Positions 46,201 through 54,676 of a DNA stretch of 64,000 nucleotides are shown here, in pieces; within the stretch, counting starts at the first letter, position 1; every line of letters starts with the position of its first letter. The position numbers and the translations under genes are program-made. The stretch is taken from assembly GCF_965230805.1 (NCBI RefSeq), contig NZ_OZ246019.1:4278001-4342000 (forward strand), in the 5' to 3' direction. The notes below the pieces were generated by a model. The model was not told the origin of the DNA and made no database searches. It was given only the letters and a program-made list of their open reading frames with translations. This stretch comes from Marinifilum sp965230805 (GTDB taxonomy: Bacteria > Bacteroidota > Bacteroidia > Bacteroidales > Marinifilaceae).

Positions 46201-47917
46201 AATCAATGGGGATACCGAGTTCGAAACCACCTATATTGATTTTGGAGCTTTATCTTTAAAGAACAAAGCAGCAAGGGTTTTAAAGTTCCATCCTACAATA
46301 AAAACGGCTAAGATAAAAGTGAAAGCTGTTGAGGAATTAACAGGAAATCCTGAGCCTGTGACCATTGAATTACATGATGATGAAAACGCTGCTAAAGTAT
46401 TTGCAAAGGTTCTGGATAATTTAAAAGCCGATTTTTCAGGTGGTTCTGATAAGTCAGGAGGATTTATGAGTCCAAATACTCAGCTTACTTCTCTTTCAAA
46501 ATTGAAAGGTCCTTTGGGAGGTGCAGCAGATAAATTGCAAAATCTGGAATTCGATCCATCTGAGTTTTTTGCATCATCTGGGGATATGCCTGTTGCCAAA
46601 TTATTTGGTGTTGTTTCGATTTTTGATCTCTTGTTGGGGAACTTAAATTTTGGAGTGGAAGGAAATCAACAATCCGAAGTTCTAAACGGACTAAGCAATC
46701 AAATGGAATCTATAAAAGAGGATATTTTGGAACAGCAAGCCGTCTTGGAAACTGCTGCCGAAGAGGCAAAAGCTGCCATCGAACAGGAGATCCAAAACTT
46801 AAAAAGTCAGTTGGAAAATAAGATAAGTGAGTTGGAACAGCAATTGACCAGTCAGATTCCTCGAATTCCTAACTTTAATGCATACAAAACAAATAAGGCA
46901 TTTGTGGTAGAGTACAGGTGGATTCCCGAAATGGAAGCTAGCAAATCGCTCTTTGGAGGATTTCTAACAGTAAATGTTCAGAAACCCAAAGAAGCATTGC
47001 AAGTTCTAAGCAAGCTGAGCAGGCCTTTCGATACTTCACAAAAAACACAATTTGGAGTAAATGCATCCTTTACGGATTTTGATGTGGAGATCAAGGAACT
47101 GATCCGCGTAAGCTTTAAATCACTGAAATTTGGTGGAGGATCAGGAAAGAAAGCTGATGTAAAAGTAGAAATGGCTGAAGAAGATTCAATTCTGTTTTTG
47201 GGACCACTGAGTTTTGTGAACCAATTACAAAATTTGATTCCTTCCAATGGATTTGCTGATGGCCCCTACATGAAACTATCACCAACAGGAGTGAAAGCAG
47301 GCTTCGATTTGGCAATTCCAAGCGTGGAAGTGGGAGTATGCACCATTGCAAACATGACGCTTGGAGCAGGAGTTCATTTGCCATTTACAGGAGCTCCGCT
47401 TACCCTTTCATTCAATTTCTGTAAACGTGAAGCTCCATTTTTACTTACTGTTTCGGCATTTGGAGGTGGAGGATTCTTCTTAATGAAAACCAGTGTGAAA
47501 GGTTTTGTAGGAATGGAAGCAGCATTTGAGTTTGGAGCTTCCTTATCTATAAACCTTGGGGTTGCAAGTGGTGGCGTTTCCGTTATGGGAGGCTTTTATT
47601 TTAGTATGGAAATTGTTGATGATCATACCGAAACGATTCTTACAGGTTATATTCGTTTTAACGGATATTTATCAATACTCGGAATTATTAGCCTTTCTCT
47701 GGAAATATATCTGGCATTTGTTGCCATGTTCCAAAATGGTAAGGTTGAAAAATTATATGGTGAAGCCATTGTAAAAGTGAAGGTTGAAGTGCTGTTCTTT
47801 AGCAAGACAGTAACTTTAAAAGCAAGAAGAGAATTAAAAGGAGCCGATGCAGATCCAACTTTCCAGATGATTATGGAAGAAAACGATTGGCTGGAATATT
47901 GCCAGGCATATGCATAA
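43256..47917 (+). CDS. Giant exported protein with Tat signal, unknown function
   Basis: 1553 residues. A 26-residue basic lead precedes a twin-arginine motif S27-R-R-N-F-L-K33 and a hydrophobic stretch (GLGFGLLAFQPSLQVLG), i.e. Tat export of a folded, perhaps cofactor-bearing protein. No enzyme family is recognised. Visible parts are: beta-rich N-terminal region, an Arg/Lys-rich middle (about 540-780), a helical coiled coil (about 1139-1202, rich in E/Q/L), and a Gly-rich C-terminal beta region (VSAFGGGGFFLMKTSVKGFVGMEAAFEFGASLSINLGVASGGVSVMGGFYF) that could be barrel-like or a membrane-interacting sheet. The C-terminus is not a T9SS tail. The gene is followed by a second giant gene with which it probably works. 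Confidence 0.6.
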   Translation: MRLKLLNFKKLKQARDNKEYHEPRSDSRRNFLKGLGFGLLAFQPSLQVLGKTLEDDILYRKKGKSITFYSDNGNSWNIDCNSFVGKPKVIFRKNKEDYLLILRNAFYPGTSLPMDFKATIYKDLSWRIKITFTKLNLSKDLKLSDWINGNAELNSVVYLSDRIELNHRYFLGIEDHYDLTIDKFWKIRLQGKDLVSYKLNHIAASADQICLSLPVQEDRDYCNANFEPNLKLNIKTRNVESFLSNWELFNGSELHSCGDVQHDIQILKSQTHSQTASSVLLLDEKELRDVPGFLFHKKVKEDVDEVLKLYRSQLAIELNEESEKLVFLASITNDGIWTNSSEASYQLINSDDQAAFEMLGSNGKIESVNGLAHVAATKYLLKDAISLAVDYPEKPLAQIDYQDRKLQSRKKVVIDAQLGKIKIKEKEIIRLSILRPEDMLLLQFEFYNFKYIKKDQQSFLAINNTKKPASMVVVFPPQHTLEQAFWENNSLPGGEGNENVILPARYIRSGKSRLVYSVPSSFNGMPILLDELLNWSRFKLKVNYRARVLEPVKQVINKFQKLGGFVNKKSITLPKVVGKQNLNITKYSKNRLSSRQLYNKDQLSKNLPSEVSGQLYAKINYAALKANLLEMRKPNLLETSIEAPTRLFISPNQLAGFAHIRKLQQKEHKEIPKGNVQNLQFNNPIITNKGKLSELWHSRLGVRLKNGEIDENGMEGFRSIRALWARDAFKKLVPKPARNKPFRTALDSRDRHNIVHQTSNFTIKSYKPRAVKANRFMMSSLGAWIDFNANFDYPDFHAQPDLELLEWEHLSTLGRDHYVKVVEAGFLFPFGHTAALVKITERKPDKATRAAVNRQRMYIVILEPVVYYQMRDQQNGFIPFPFQTVELPATRTPDLDPPANLIDMGGDYNFLIRSGGVDLIFDLLLVDQEGEEQKIKLPLIFIGKSAAYNESKSEQLVAVYNAEMNRFKADFNLQKVAYSPSLINGDTEFETTYIDFGALSLKNKAARVLKFHPTIKTAKIKVKAVEELTGNPEPVTIELHDDENAAKVFAKVLDNLKADFSGGSDKSGGFMSPNTQLTSLSKLKGPLGGAADKLQNLEFDPSEFFASSGDMPVAKLFGVVSIFDLLLGNLNFGVEGNQQSEVLNGLSNQMESIKEDILEQQAVLETAAEEAKAAIEQEIQNLKSQLENKISELEQQLTSQIPRIPNFNAYKTNKAFVVEYRWIPEMEASKSLFGGFLTVNVQKPKEALQVLSKLSRPFDTSQKTQFGVNASFTDFDVEIKELIRVSFKSLKFGGGSGKKADVKVEMAEEDSILFLGPLSFVNQLQNLIPSNGFADGPYMKLSPTGVKAGFDLAIPSVEVGVCTIANMTLGAGVHLPFTGAPLTLSFNFCKREAPFLLTVSAFGGGGFFLMKTSVKGFVGMEAAFEFGASLSINLGVASGGVSVMGGFYFSMEIVDDHTETILTGYIRFNGYLSILGIISLSLEIYLAFVAMFQNGKVEKLYGEAIVKVKVEVLFFSKTVTLKARRELKGADADPTFQMIMEENDWLEYCQAYA

Positions 47918-47967
47918 TAAAACTGGTATAATATAGAATGAGTAATTATTAATGCTGAATTGAAAGT

Positions 47968-48071
47968 GAAACGAGCATGATTAAAATAATTATTGAACAG
48001 ATACGCTAATGATTATTTTGATCTTGTGACTTCCATCTGACAAATGGAAAAAAATAATAAACAGATGAAAC
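47968..48071 (+). repeat. Dispersed ~100-bp repeat, copy 2
   Basis: Matches 19832-19933 in the GLPGLI array along its whole length with scattered changes. Its end (ATGGAAAAA...CAGATGAAAC) overlaps the first codons of the next gene. In the array copy the equivalent bases are non-coding and run into a stop. Confidence 0.6.
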
Positions 48072-51000
48072 AAAAAATCATATTCACATGTTTGCCACAC
48101 CGAATTGATGAACAAGAGAAGTTGCGCTTTTCGGTGCAGATTAGTTTGCGTCTCGAAAATGCAAGTTCAACCACCTTAGCTGCTTTCCCTGATATGGAAA
48201 ATTGGCCTGAAAAGATAAAGAACTCCACATTTAAGCTGAGACTTAAGAATGGAAGTGAATATGATATTGATTTAAATTCGGACTTGTTTGATGAAGAGTT
48301 GTGGATGAAATTAATGCACAAGGATATTAGAGTGGATGCTTTCCAGCAGGAAGATTTAAGCAAGACAAGAATCCATTCCTACCCAATAAAACATGTACAA
48401 AGTTTTGTTTTGGATACATACAAAAAACTAGGTGTTCAAAATCCCGACCGATTAATTGATCCCAAAGACCTGAGCGATCCTAAAAGTTTGGGACAAATTT
48501 CGAAATTTAGCAAACGTGATACACCTAAACCTTCTGGAACTAATTCAACAACAGCAGGACGAAGAGTATTTAAAGAATCAGATTTTTTGGATGTGGATAA
48601 TTCTACCACCGAACGCTTGGAAGCTGTTAGAAGAAAGAATGGATTTGTACCATTCCAAAATCAGGCCAATCCTAAATTGGATTTTGCGCAGTTTAGAGAT
48701 TTTCACAAAACGGATCGACCTACCAGATATGAACCTCTTGCTGAAATAAAGAAACCTGAATTCGAGTTTCACGACATATTGGCTGTGCTTAGCACCTATC
48801 CTCAAATACAAAGGAAACTGGGAGTTGTTCTTGATTTTAGTTTGGATATTCCAAATGGTTTTCCGGCTGCCAACTCCATGCGATTGATAATTCAGGATAT
48901 TGATTTTAAAACCAATACCGAAGTATCAGTTCCTTTAACCGCTTACCAATACACCGAGAAAGGCTTTTATCCTCAATCAAAGGAGAGTTCGGATATCAAT
49001 TTGGGATTTGTAAAAATCAACACCGATAAATTTACAGCCTTTCAGATTGATACCGATGGAATTGCCATGAAGGTAAACCAAATGGTGGACAATAAGATTC
49101 AGGAAGAGGTGAAGCTAAAACTGATTGAATTGGATTTGGGTAAAAGTAAGCGTTTTAAAAATGCTGTGATCCCTGCGGATGAACCCGAAAAGGAAGGCTT
49201 GCCAAGCTTGCGGTCGGCAGGGATTGGAATTGCCCGAAATGGAATGGGACAGCATTTAAATGCTCGCTTTGTAAAGGCAAAACAACTGCAAGCCAAACTT
49301 ATCGATCCATCGAAATTGGATAACAGCTTAAAGCTGATTTTGTCGGATGAAAAATTGTTTGCCGAAGATTTGGTGCAAGCCTATCGAATGGATGTTGCCT
49401 ATTCAACTGAACCCGAGAAGTGGCATTCCTTGCACATGAGAAAGGAATCTTACTCCTATTTCGATTCGGATAATGCAGAGGAGTTTATTGATGATGTCAT
49501 GCCGGATGAGGGATTTATACAAACCGCTGCCGCCGAAGATACCGAGAATGCCGATGAGCTATTTGTGGGAGAGAATATGATTCGTTGGGAAGGATGGAGT
49601 TTATCGGTTCCTAAACCTGGATTCGCCATTAACGAAGCAGAAGATGATAATACGGATCTTTCGAAACGAGTAGATTATGTAAATACCTCAAAGAATGTAG
49701 AAGCCAAGAAATATCAGTTCGATTCTACCAGGGAGTTTAGATTGCATACCAAAACGGAAAGTGTAAAGGGAACTTTACCAAGACTGCGATTCGGACGGGA
49801 TTACATGCTGCGAGTAAGAACTGTGGATTTGGCCGGGAATAGTGTTCCGCTAGACTCGCAACCCGAGAAGATAAGTGAAGCAGTAATCAGAGGATTTAGA
49901 TATTACCGTTACGATGCCTTAATGAATCCGGTCTTGCTACTCGGATCTGAATTGAAAGATGGAGAAGCCTTGGAGGAAATGGTAATTCGGAGCAATTACA
50001 ATATGAATACCGAGCAATTTCAAGAGCGATACGGAAATCTGGATGCCAGTAATAATATTCTGGCAACACGACATTTTCTGCCACCTCGCAATTCGCAATT
50101 AATAGCCGAACAACATGCCAAGTTCGACAAAGCATTTGGCTATAGTCCTGAAGTGGCCAAGGCATTATATAAATTAATCAGTTCGAAGGAAGTGCAGTTG
50201 CAAAAAGGTGAGAACGGCAAAGAAAAAGTATATCAGGCTAACGATATTGACTTGATTTACCTGCCTGATCCTGCCGCAGCAGGTGTTGCTTTGTTTTTGG
50301 CCGATGGATATGATGATACACATTCTCAGACTTTCGAACCTCGATTGTTTAGTTTTTTTGGCAATGATGAGCTGAATCCAAACAATACAAATATCAATCT
50401 TTCTGATGAGGATTGGTACAAAGCCAGGTCTTTGCGCATTCAATTGCTTGAAGGAAACACTGCTTTTAACTGGAATGCAGCCAGTCGTATTCTGCTTGTA
50501 TCCCTGCCAAAGGGGGAGAGAATCAAGTTGAGGTTTTCTACTTTCTGGAAAAAGAAAGATTTGGAAGAGCTTTCGGGAATGTGGAAATTGCTTCAGGAGG
50601 ACAATCCGGGGAACATTGCAAAGCTCGAAGAATTGGCAAAAACCGGAAGACACTGGATGATCAGTCCGGCACGTGAAATTGAATTATCGCATGCAGTTCA
50701 GCAACCAGTTGAAGCTCCGAAAATTGATATCATTAAGCCAGATAGGAATTACAATGATACCCATTCTTGGTTGCATACACGCTTTTTGGTGCATGGATAT
50801 TCAAGTCATAAAGTAGAGTACAAAGCACGCTGGAAGGACAGAAGAGATGATCCAAGAGCTGTAGAGCCTGATTGGCTTGATCATTCGGACAATGTGGAAG
50901 AAATAGACATCAATTATCATGATAAACTGGTAGACAAAGGAAATCTGCCAGAGCAAAAAGATCCTTCGAAGCAATTGGCCATGAAAGCTCAGCAAAATCA

Positions 51001-52228
51001 TATCAAAGCCAGAAAATTAAAAGTGAGTCTGGCCAGTGAGTTTAGTGGTGCCTTACAACACAAATTTGGCGATACCAAACACCGATATGTTGATTATTAT
51101 CCTGAGGCAACTACAAGATATGCCGAGCACTTCGACAAATTAATAAAATCAGAAGGACTGGAAATTACAAGAGATGGAGAGTGGTTCGAGAAAGTGAATA
51201 TTTTAAGCTCCGATCGACCCAAAATACCATTTGTTGATTATGTGATACCTACATTTGAGTGGCGAAAGACAAAATCAGCCACGGTAATGCGTCAGCATCG
51301 ACTTGGGGGTGGATTGCGTGTGTACCTAAAGCGTCCTTGGTTTTCGACAGGCGAAGATGAGATGTTGGCAGTGCTGCTACCAGCATCAGATCCATCTAAA
51401 ATATCTCAAAGCATTGCTGCACTGGGAACACCGGGATTTAATACCATGTTTACGCATTGGGCGCAAGATCCTATTAGGCCATCGAAGCCAGATAATATGA
51501 ATTACCCGGCCATTAAGGATTTTAGACACAACCCAACAATAGACAAAGCCTTGGTTTATCCTGGTAAGGAGAACATAAAAACAAGTGCCATTGCTTATCC
51601 GGTAGAGTTTGATAAGGAACGGAAGCTGTGGTATGCCGATTTCGCCATTGATCATGGTAAAATGTATTTCCCATTCGTTAAATTGGCTTTAGCCAGATAT
51701 CAACCCCATTCGGTTCGAAAAGGCAAAAGAGATGTATGCTTGTCATCCGTTGTAATGGCCGACTACATTCAGTTGGTTCCTGAGCGTATTGCTACGCTTA
51801 GCTTTAAAAAGGACAATATGAATTCTCGATTTACTTTAAAAGTTGAAGGAGTAATATCCAATGCATTGGATAGAAAGGGCAACACGGGAAATTATTTAGA
51901 GATTAGCTTTATTGATCCTCAAATTGTACAGCCAGTTTACGGTATTGTGTCCGATGGTAGAAATGAGGAGAGTCTGGAAGAGAAAGGAGTGAGAATTCCA
52001 ATATCAGGAAATATAGTACAAAGCAACTACTTTATTGTAGAGCGAGAATTTAAGTTGAGCAGAAAATACAAAGATCAACCAATACAGGTGGTGGTGCAGG
52101 AATTTGAAGGATCTACTTTGGGCAAAGGAAATATAAGAAGCCTTGCCAGTGGTGTAAGTGAAGAGAATCAGCCAAAGTTGGTGTATGCTGATGTGTTTAA
52201 AATTAATGCAATTGACAATACGCAGTAA
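48044..52228 (+). CDS. Giant protein without signal peptide, unknown function
   Basis: 1394 residues from ATG 48044; ATG 48065 (MKQKIIFTCLPHRI) is an equally good start and avoids codons lying in the dispersed repeat. The start segment RFSVQISLRLENASSTTLAAFPDMENWP resembles the opening of large uncharacterised proteins that I recall from several bacterial phyla, also without known role. A FnIII-like stretch YMLRVRTVDLAGNS sits near residue 590, and the rest is mixed alpha/beta with many charged residues. There is no signal peptide, anchor or sorting tail, so it is cytoplasmic or exported by a dedicated route. The preceding Tat protein gene is the likely partner, 126 bp upstream. Confidence 0.6.
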   Translation: MEKNNKQMKQKIIFTCLPHRIDEQEKLRFSVQISLRLENASSTTLAAFPDMENWPEKIKNSTFKLRLKNGSEYDIDLNSDLFDEELWMKLMHKDIRVDAFQQEDLSKTRIHSYPIKHVQSFVLDTYKKLGVQNPDRLIDPKDLSDPKSLGQISKFSKRDTPKPSGTNSTTAGRRVFKESDFLDVDNSTTERLEAVRRKNGFVPFQNQANPKLDFAQFRDFHKTDRPTRYEPLAEIKKPEFEFHDILAVLSTYPQIQRKLGVVLDFSLDIPNGFPAANSMRLIIQDIDFKTNTEVSVPLTAYQYTEKGFYPQSKESSDINLGFVKINTDKFTAFQIDTDGIAMKVNQMVDNKIQEEVKLKLIELDLGKSKRFKNAVIPADEPEKEGLPSLRSAGIGIARNGMGQHLNARFVKAKQLQAKLIDPSKLDNSLKLILSDEKLFAEDLVQAYRMDVAYSTEPEKWHSLHMRKESYSYFDSDNAEEFIDDVMPDEGFIQTAAAEDTENADELFVGENMIRWEGWSLSVPKPGFAINEAEDDNTDLSKRVDYVNTSKNVEAKKYQFDSTREFRLHTKTESVKGTLPRLRFGRDYMLRVRTVDLAGNSVPLDSQPEKISEAVIRGFRYYRYDALMNPVLLLGSELKDGEALEEMVIRSNYNMNTEQFQERYGNLDASNNILATRHFLPPRNSQLIAEQHAKFDKAFGYSPEVAKALYKLISSKEVQLQKGENGKEKVYQANDIDLIYLPDPAAAGVALFLADGYDDTHSQTFEPRLFSFFGNDELNPNNTNINLSDEDWYKARSLRIQLLEGNTAFNWNAASRILLVSLPKGERIKLRFSTFWKKKDLEELSGMWKLLQEDNPGNIAKLEELAKTGRHWMISPAREIELSHAVQQPVEAPKIDIIKPDRNYNDTHSWLHTRFLVHGYSSHKVEYKARWKDRRDDPRAVEPDWLDHSDNVEEIDINYHDKLVDKGNLPEQKDPSKQLAMKAQQNHIKARKLKVSLASEFSGALQHKFGDTKHRYVDYYPEATTRYAEHFDKLIKSEGLEITRDGEWFEKVNILSSDRPKIPFVDYVIPTFEWRKTKSATVMRQHRLGGGLRVYLKRPWFSTGEDEMLAVLLPASDPSKISQSIAALGTPGFNTMFTHWAQDPIRPSKPDNMNYPAIKDFRHNPTIDKALVYPGKENIKTSAIAYPVEFDKERKLWYADFAIDHGKMYFPFVKLALARYQPHSVRKGKRDVCLSSVVMADYIQLVPERIATLSFKKDNMNSRFTLKVEGVISNALDRKGNTGNYLEISFIDPQIVQPVYGIVSDGRNEESLEEKGVRIPISGNIVQSNYFIVEREFKLSRKYKDQPIQVVVQEFEGSTLGKGNIRSLASGVSEENQPKLVYADVFKINAIDNTQ

Positions 52229-52286
52229 TAAGGGAATAACCATTATAATTTATAAATATCAACCATAACTTTAAATCTTCTACGTA

Positions 52287-52619
52287 ATGCATGACATCTA
52301 TCCGGAAATGATCAAAAACCTACCCGAAGCTGATATTCCTTTTAAAGGAGTTAAAGGCTGGGTAGCTCAAGGAGAAAACCATCAAATTGTTTTTTTTGAT
52401 TTTGAACCCATAGGCGAAGTACCCCGCCATTCGCATGCAGCGCAATGGGGAGTGGTGATTGATGGTGATATGGAGCTAACCATAGCAGGAGTTAGTAAAA
52501 CCTATCAAAAAGGAGATCATTATTACATTCCCGAAGGGGTTTTACATTCGGCTATATTTAATAGAAGAACGATTGTTATGGATTACTTTGCTGAAAAAGA
52601 TCGATATAAACTGAAATAA
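52287..52619 (+). CDS. Small cupin-fold protein
   Basis: 110 residues making a single cupin barrel. Motif 1 is PRHSHAAQWGVVIDGDMEL (His48, His50 and Gln53 as candidate metal ligands) and motif 2 is GDHYYIPEGVLHSA (His87). Such proteins bind a metal and act as small dioxygenases, isomerases or ligand sensors; none can be chosen here. It starts 58 bp after the giant gene and may belong to the same transcript. Confidence 0.85.
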   Translation: MHDIYPEMIKNLPEADIPFKGVKGWVAQGENHQIVFFDFEPIGEVPRHSHAAQWGVVIDGDMELTIAGVSKTYQKGDHYYIPEGVLHSAIFNRRTIVMDYFAEKDRYKLK

Positions 52620-52651
52620 CTCTTTAAAAGTTGTAGTTACTTTACAGGCAA

Positions 52652-52818
52652 CTAGTGTAAAGAATGCTAATTCCCCGAACTAATTTTTTGACCTATTTTC
52701 CTTTCTACTGCGTTAAGCTTTTTCGCCGTAGCTACGGCTATGCCTGTAAACCTTGCCTTGTAAAAAGAAAAATATTTTCAAAAACTTTAATTCGTTTTAT
52801 TAACACTCTTCACACTAG
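52652..52818. mobile_element. 167-bp MITE-like element, copy 3
   Basis: Third copy of the element at 28270 and 30701, same orientation, again edged by CTAG. It separates the cupin gene from the MATE gene. An open frame of 90 codons through it is an artefact of the element. Confidence 0.75.
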
Positions 52819-52922
52819 AGCCTTTTTGTCATCCAGCAAGTGTTACTTACCGACTTTTAATTTTTTTTGTCCGAAATTAGTCTGTCTTGACAAGCATTCT
52901 TGGTACATTTGTCCCACTTTCT

Positions 52923-54281
52923 ATGGACAAAAATAGCCAAAACGTATACGAATTAGAGAATGCCAAAATAAGCAGCTTGCTGTGGAAATATTTTTGGCCA
53001 TCATTTACGGGAGTTGTGATCAACTCGCTGTACAATGTGGTTGACCGCATTTTTATTGGTCATGGTGTTGGTTCTGTTGCTTTGTCAGGATTAAGTGCAG
53101 TCTTTCCCATCATGCTAATTCTGATGGCATTTGGAATGTTAATAGGAATAGGCGCAGGTGTTCGTATCTCAATTAATCTGGGGAAAAAGGATTTTAAAAG
53201 AGCAGAATGGGTATTGGGCAACTCTTTTGTTTTAATGCTGATTGTTTCGGTAATCATTACCCTTATTGGTTTTACAATTAAAGATCCCCTCTTGCGATTG
53301 TTTGGTGTATCAGCAGATACCAAACACATTGCAAACGAGTATCTGAATATTATACTATATGGTGCTGTATTTAATGTGGTTGGTTTTTCCTTAAACAACC
53401 ATATACGCTCCGAAGGGAATGCTAAAATTGCCATGTACTCCATGTTAATTAGTGCAGGAACCAATATTGTTCTCGATCCTATTTTTATTTTCTTTCTGGA
53501 TATGGGCGTCGCAGGGGCAGCCTATGCAACAATTATTGCTCAGCTGATATTGTGTATTTGGGTAATCAAACACTTTAGAAGTGAGCGATCGGTAATTAAG
53601 TTGCGTACCACTAATTTTAAGCTTAATCCACAAATTATATGGTATATCCTATCCATCGGATTTGCCCCCTTTTCGATGCAAATTGCTGGTAGCTTTGTGC
53701 AAGGATTGTACAACGTACAGCTGATAAAATTTAGCAGCGACGTAGCAATAGCAGCCATGGGTGTAATCAATTCGGTAGCCATGCTAATTGTTATGACCAT
53801 TATTGCTGTTAACATGGCGGCACAACCAATTTACGGATTTAGTTATGGCGCAAAACACTACGATAGGGTAAAGGAAACTTTGAAAATCTGTTTGATTGCA
53901 GCCACAGGAATTGCTATCGTAGGATGGATATTGGTTCAGCTATTTCCCGAAACCATGGTGCTGGCATTTAATAGCACCGATAAGGAACTGCTGCAAGTAG
54001 GAGCTAAAGGACTTCGTATCTTTATGTTTGCGCTTCCGGTTGTTGGTTTTCAAGTTATTGTTGGCAATTATTTTCAGTCAATAGGTAAAGCAGGCATTTC
54101 AACATTGCTCACACTTATGCGACAGGTTATTCTTCTGATTCCTATCCTTTTTATCCTGCCTAAATATCTTGGACTTGATGGGGTTTGGCTTGCCGGACCA
54201 ATTTCCGATTTAGGCTCAGCAATGGTATCGGCTATCTTTATCATCAGAGAGTTTAGAAAGCTAAATTCATGGAGAGTTTAA
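52923..54281 (+). CDS. MATE family multidrug/metabolite exporter
   Basis: The start at ATG 52923 (MDKNSQNVYELENAKISSLLWKYFWPSFTG) is preferred over one 36 bases upstream because it gives the usual MATE N-terminus. The 452 residues form 12 membrane helices in two repeats, with typical MATE stretches NSLYNVVDRIFIGHGVG and INLGKKDFKRAEWVLGNS in the first half and AAQPIYGFSYGAKHYDRV in the second. These transporters export cationic drugs or small metabolites using Na+ or H+ gradients. The substrate is not predictable. It has no obvious operon partner; a MITE lies directly upstream. Confidence 0.92.
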   Translation: MDKNSQNVYELENAKISSLLWKYFWPSFTGVVINSLYNVVDRIFIGHGVGSVALSGLSAVFPIMLILMAFGMLIGIGAGVRISINLGKKDFKRAEWVLGNSFVLMLIVSVIITLIGFTIKDPLLRLFGVSADTKHIANEYLNIILYGAVFNVVGFSLNNHIRSEGNAKIAMYSMLISAGTNIVLDPIFIFFLDMGVAGAAYATIIAQLILCIWVIKHFRSERSVIKLRTTNFKLNPQIIWYILSIGFAPFSMQIAGSFVQGLYNVQLIKFSSDVAIAAMGVINSVAMLIVMTIIAVNMAAQPIYGFSYGAKHYDRVKETLKICLIAATGIAIVGWILVQLFPETMVLAFNSTDKELLQVGAKGLRIFMFALPVVGFQVIVGNYFQSIGKAGISTLLTLMRQVILLIPILFILPKYLGLDGVWLAGPISDLGSAMVSAIFIIREFRKLNSWRV

Positions 54282-54676
54282 AGGATCGGGAAATTTAATT
54301 TTTGTCTGGTACCTGATACAACTTTAAACGATGTGCTCGATACTATTTTACGTCGAACTCACGTTATTTACCGTTTGCATAAAATCTTTTCATCGAATTC
54401 ACGTTACTTAAAAGAGTAATACAGGTATAATTTAACCAGATGATAACACATTAGTCTGCTCAATCATACAGATTTTTGTATTTTAAAGCCGGTTTTATTT
54501 TGAAACGAATCTTAAATTGTTTAAACATTTTGAGTTTAGTAGAGGCAAAAAATAGAGGCATAGCCATAGCTACGCCGATATTTTTTAACCAAGGATAAAC
54601 TCAAAAGGACAAAAGAATTGGACCGATTTCATTGTAATACTGGTATAAACCTCGACATATCAAAAGAAGGGACTAG
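54282..54676 (+). other. Intergenic region with degenerate repeat motifs
   Basis: 395 bases without a gene. CGAACTCACGTTA-like segments occur at about 54354 and 54394. A CATAGCCATAGCTACG stretch resembles the MITE core, and 54580-54655 resembles 40430-40500. It looks like accumulated repeat debris. Confidence 0.45.

Noticed and set aside
52664..52936. 90-codon open frame upstream of the MATE gene
   Set aside because: It is made mostly of the MITE-like element and has no start context or known domain.
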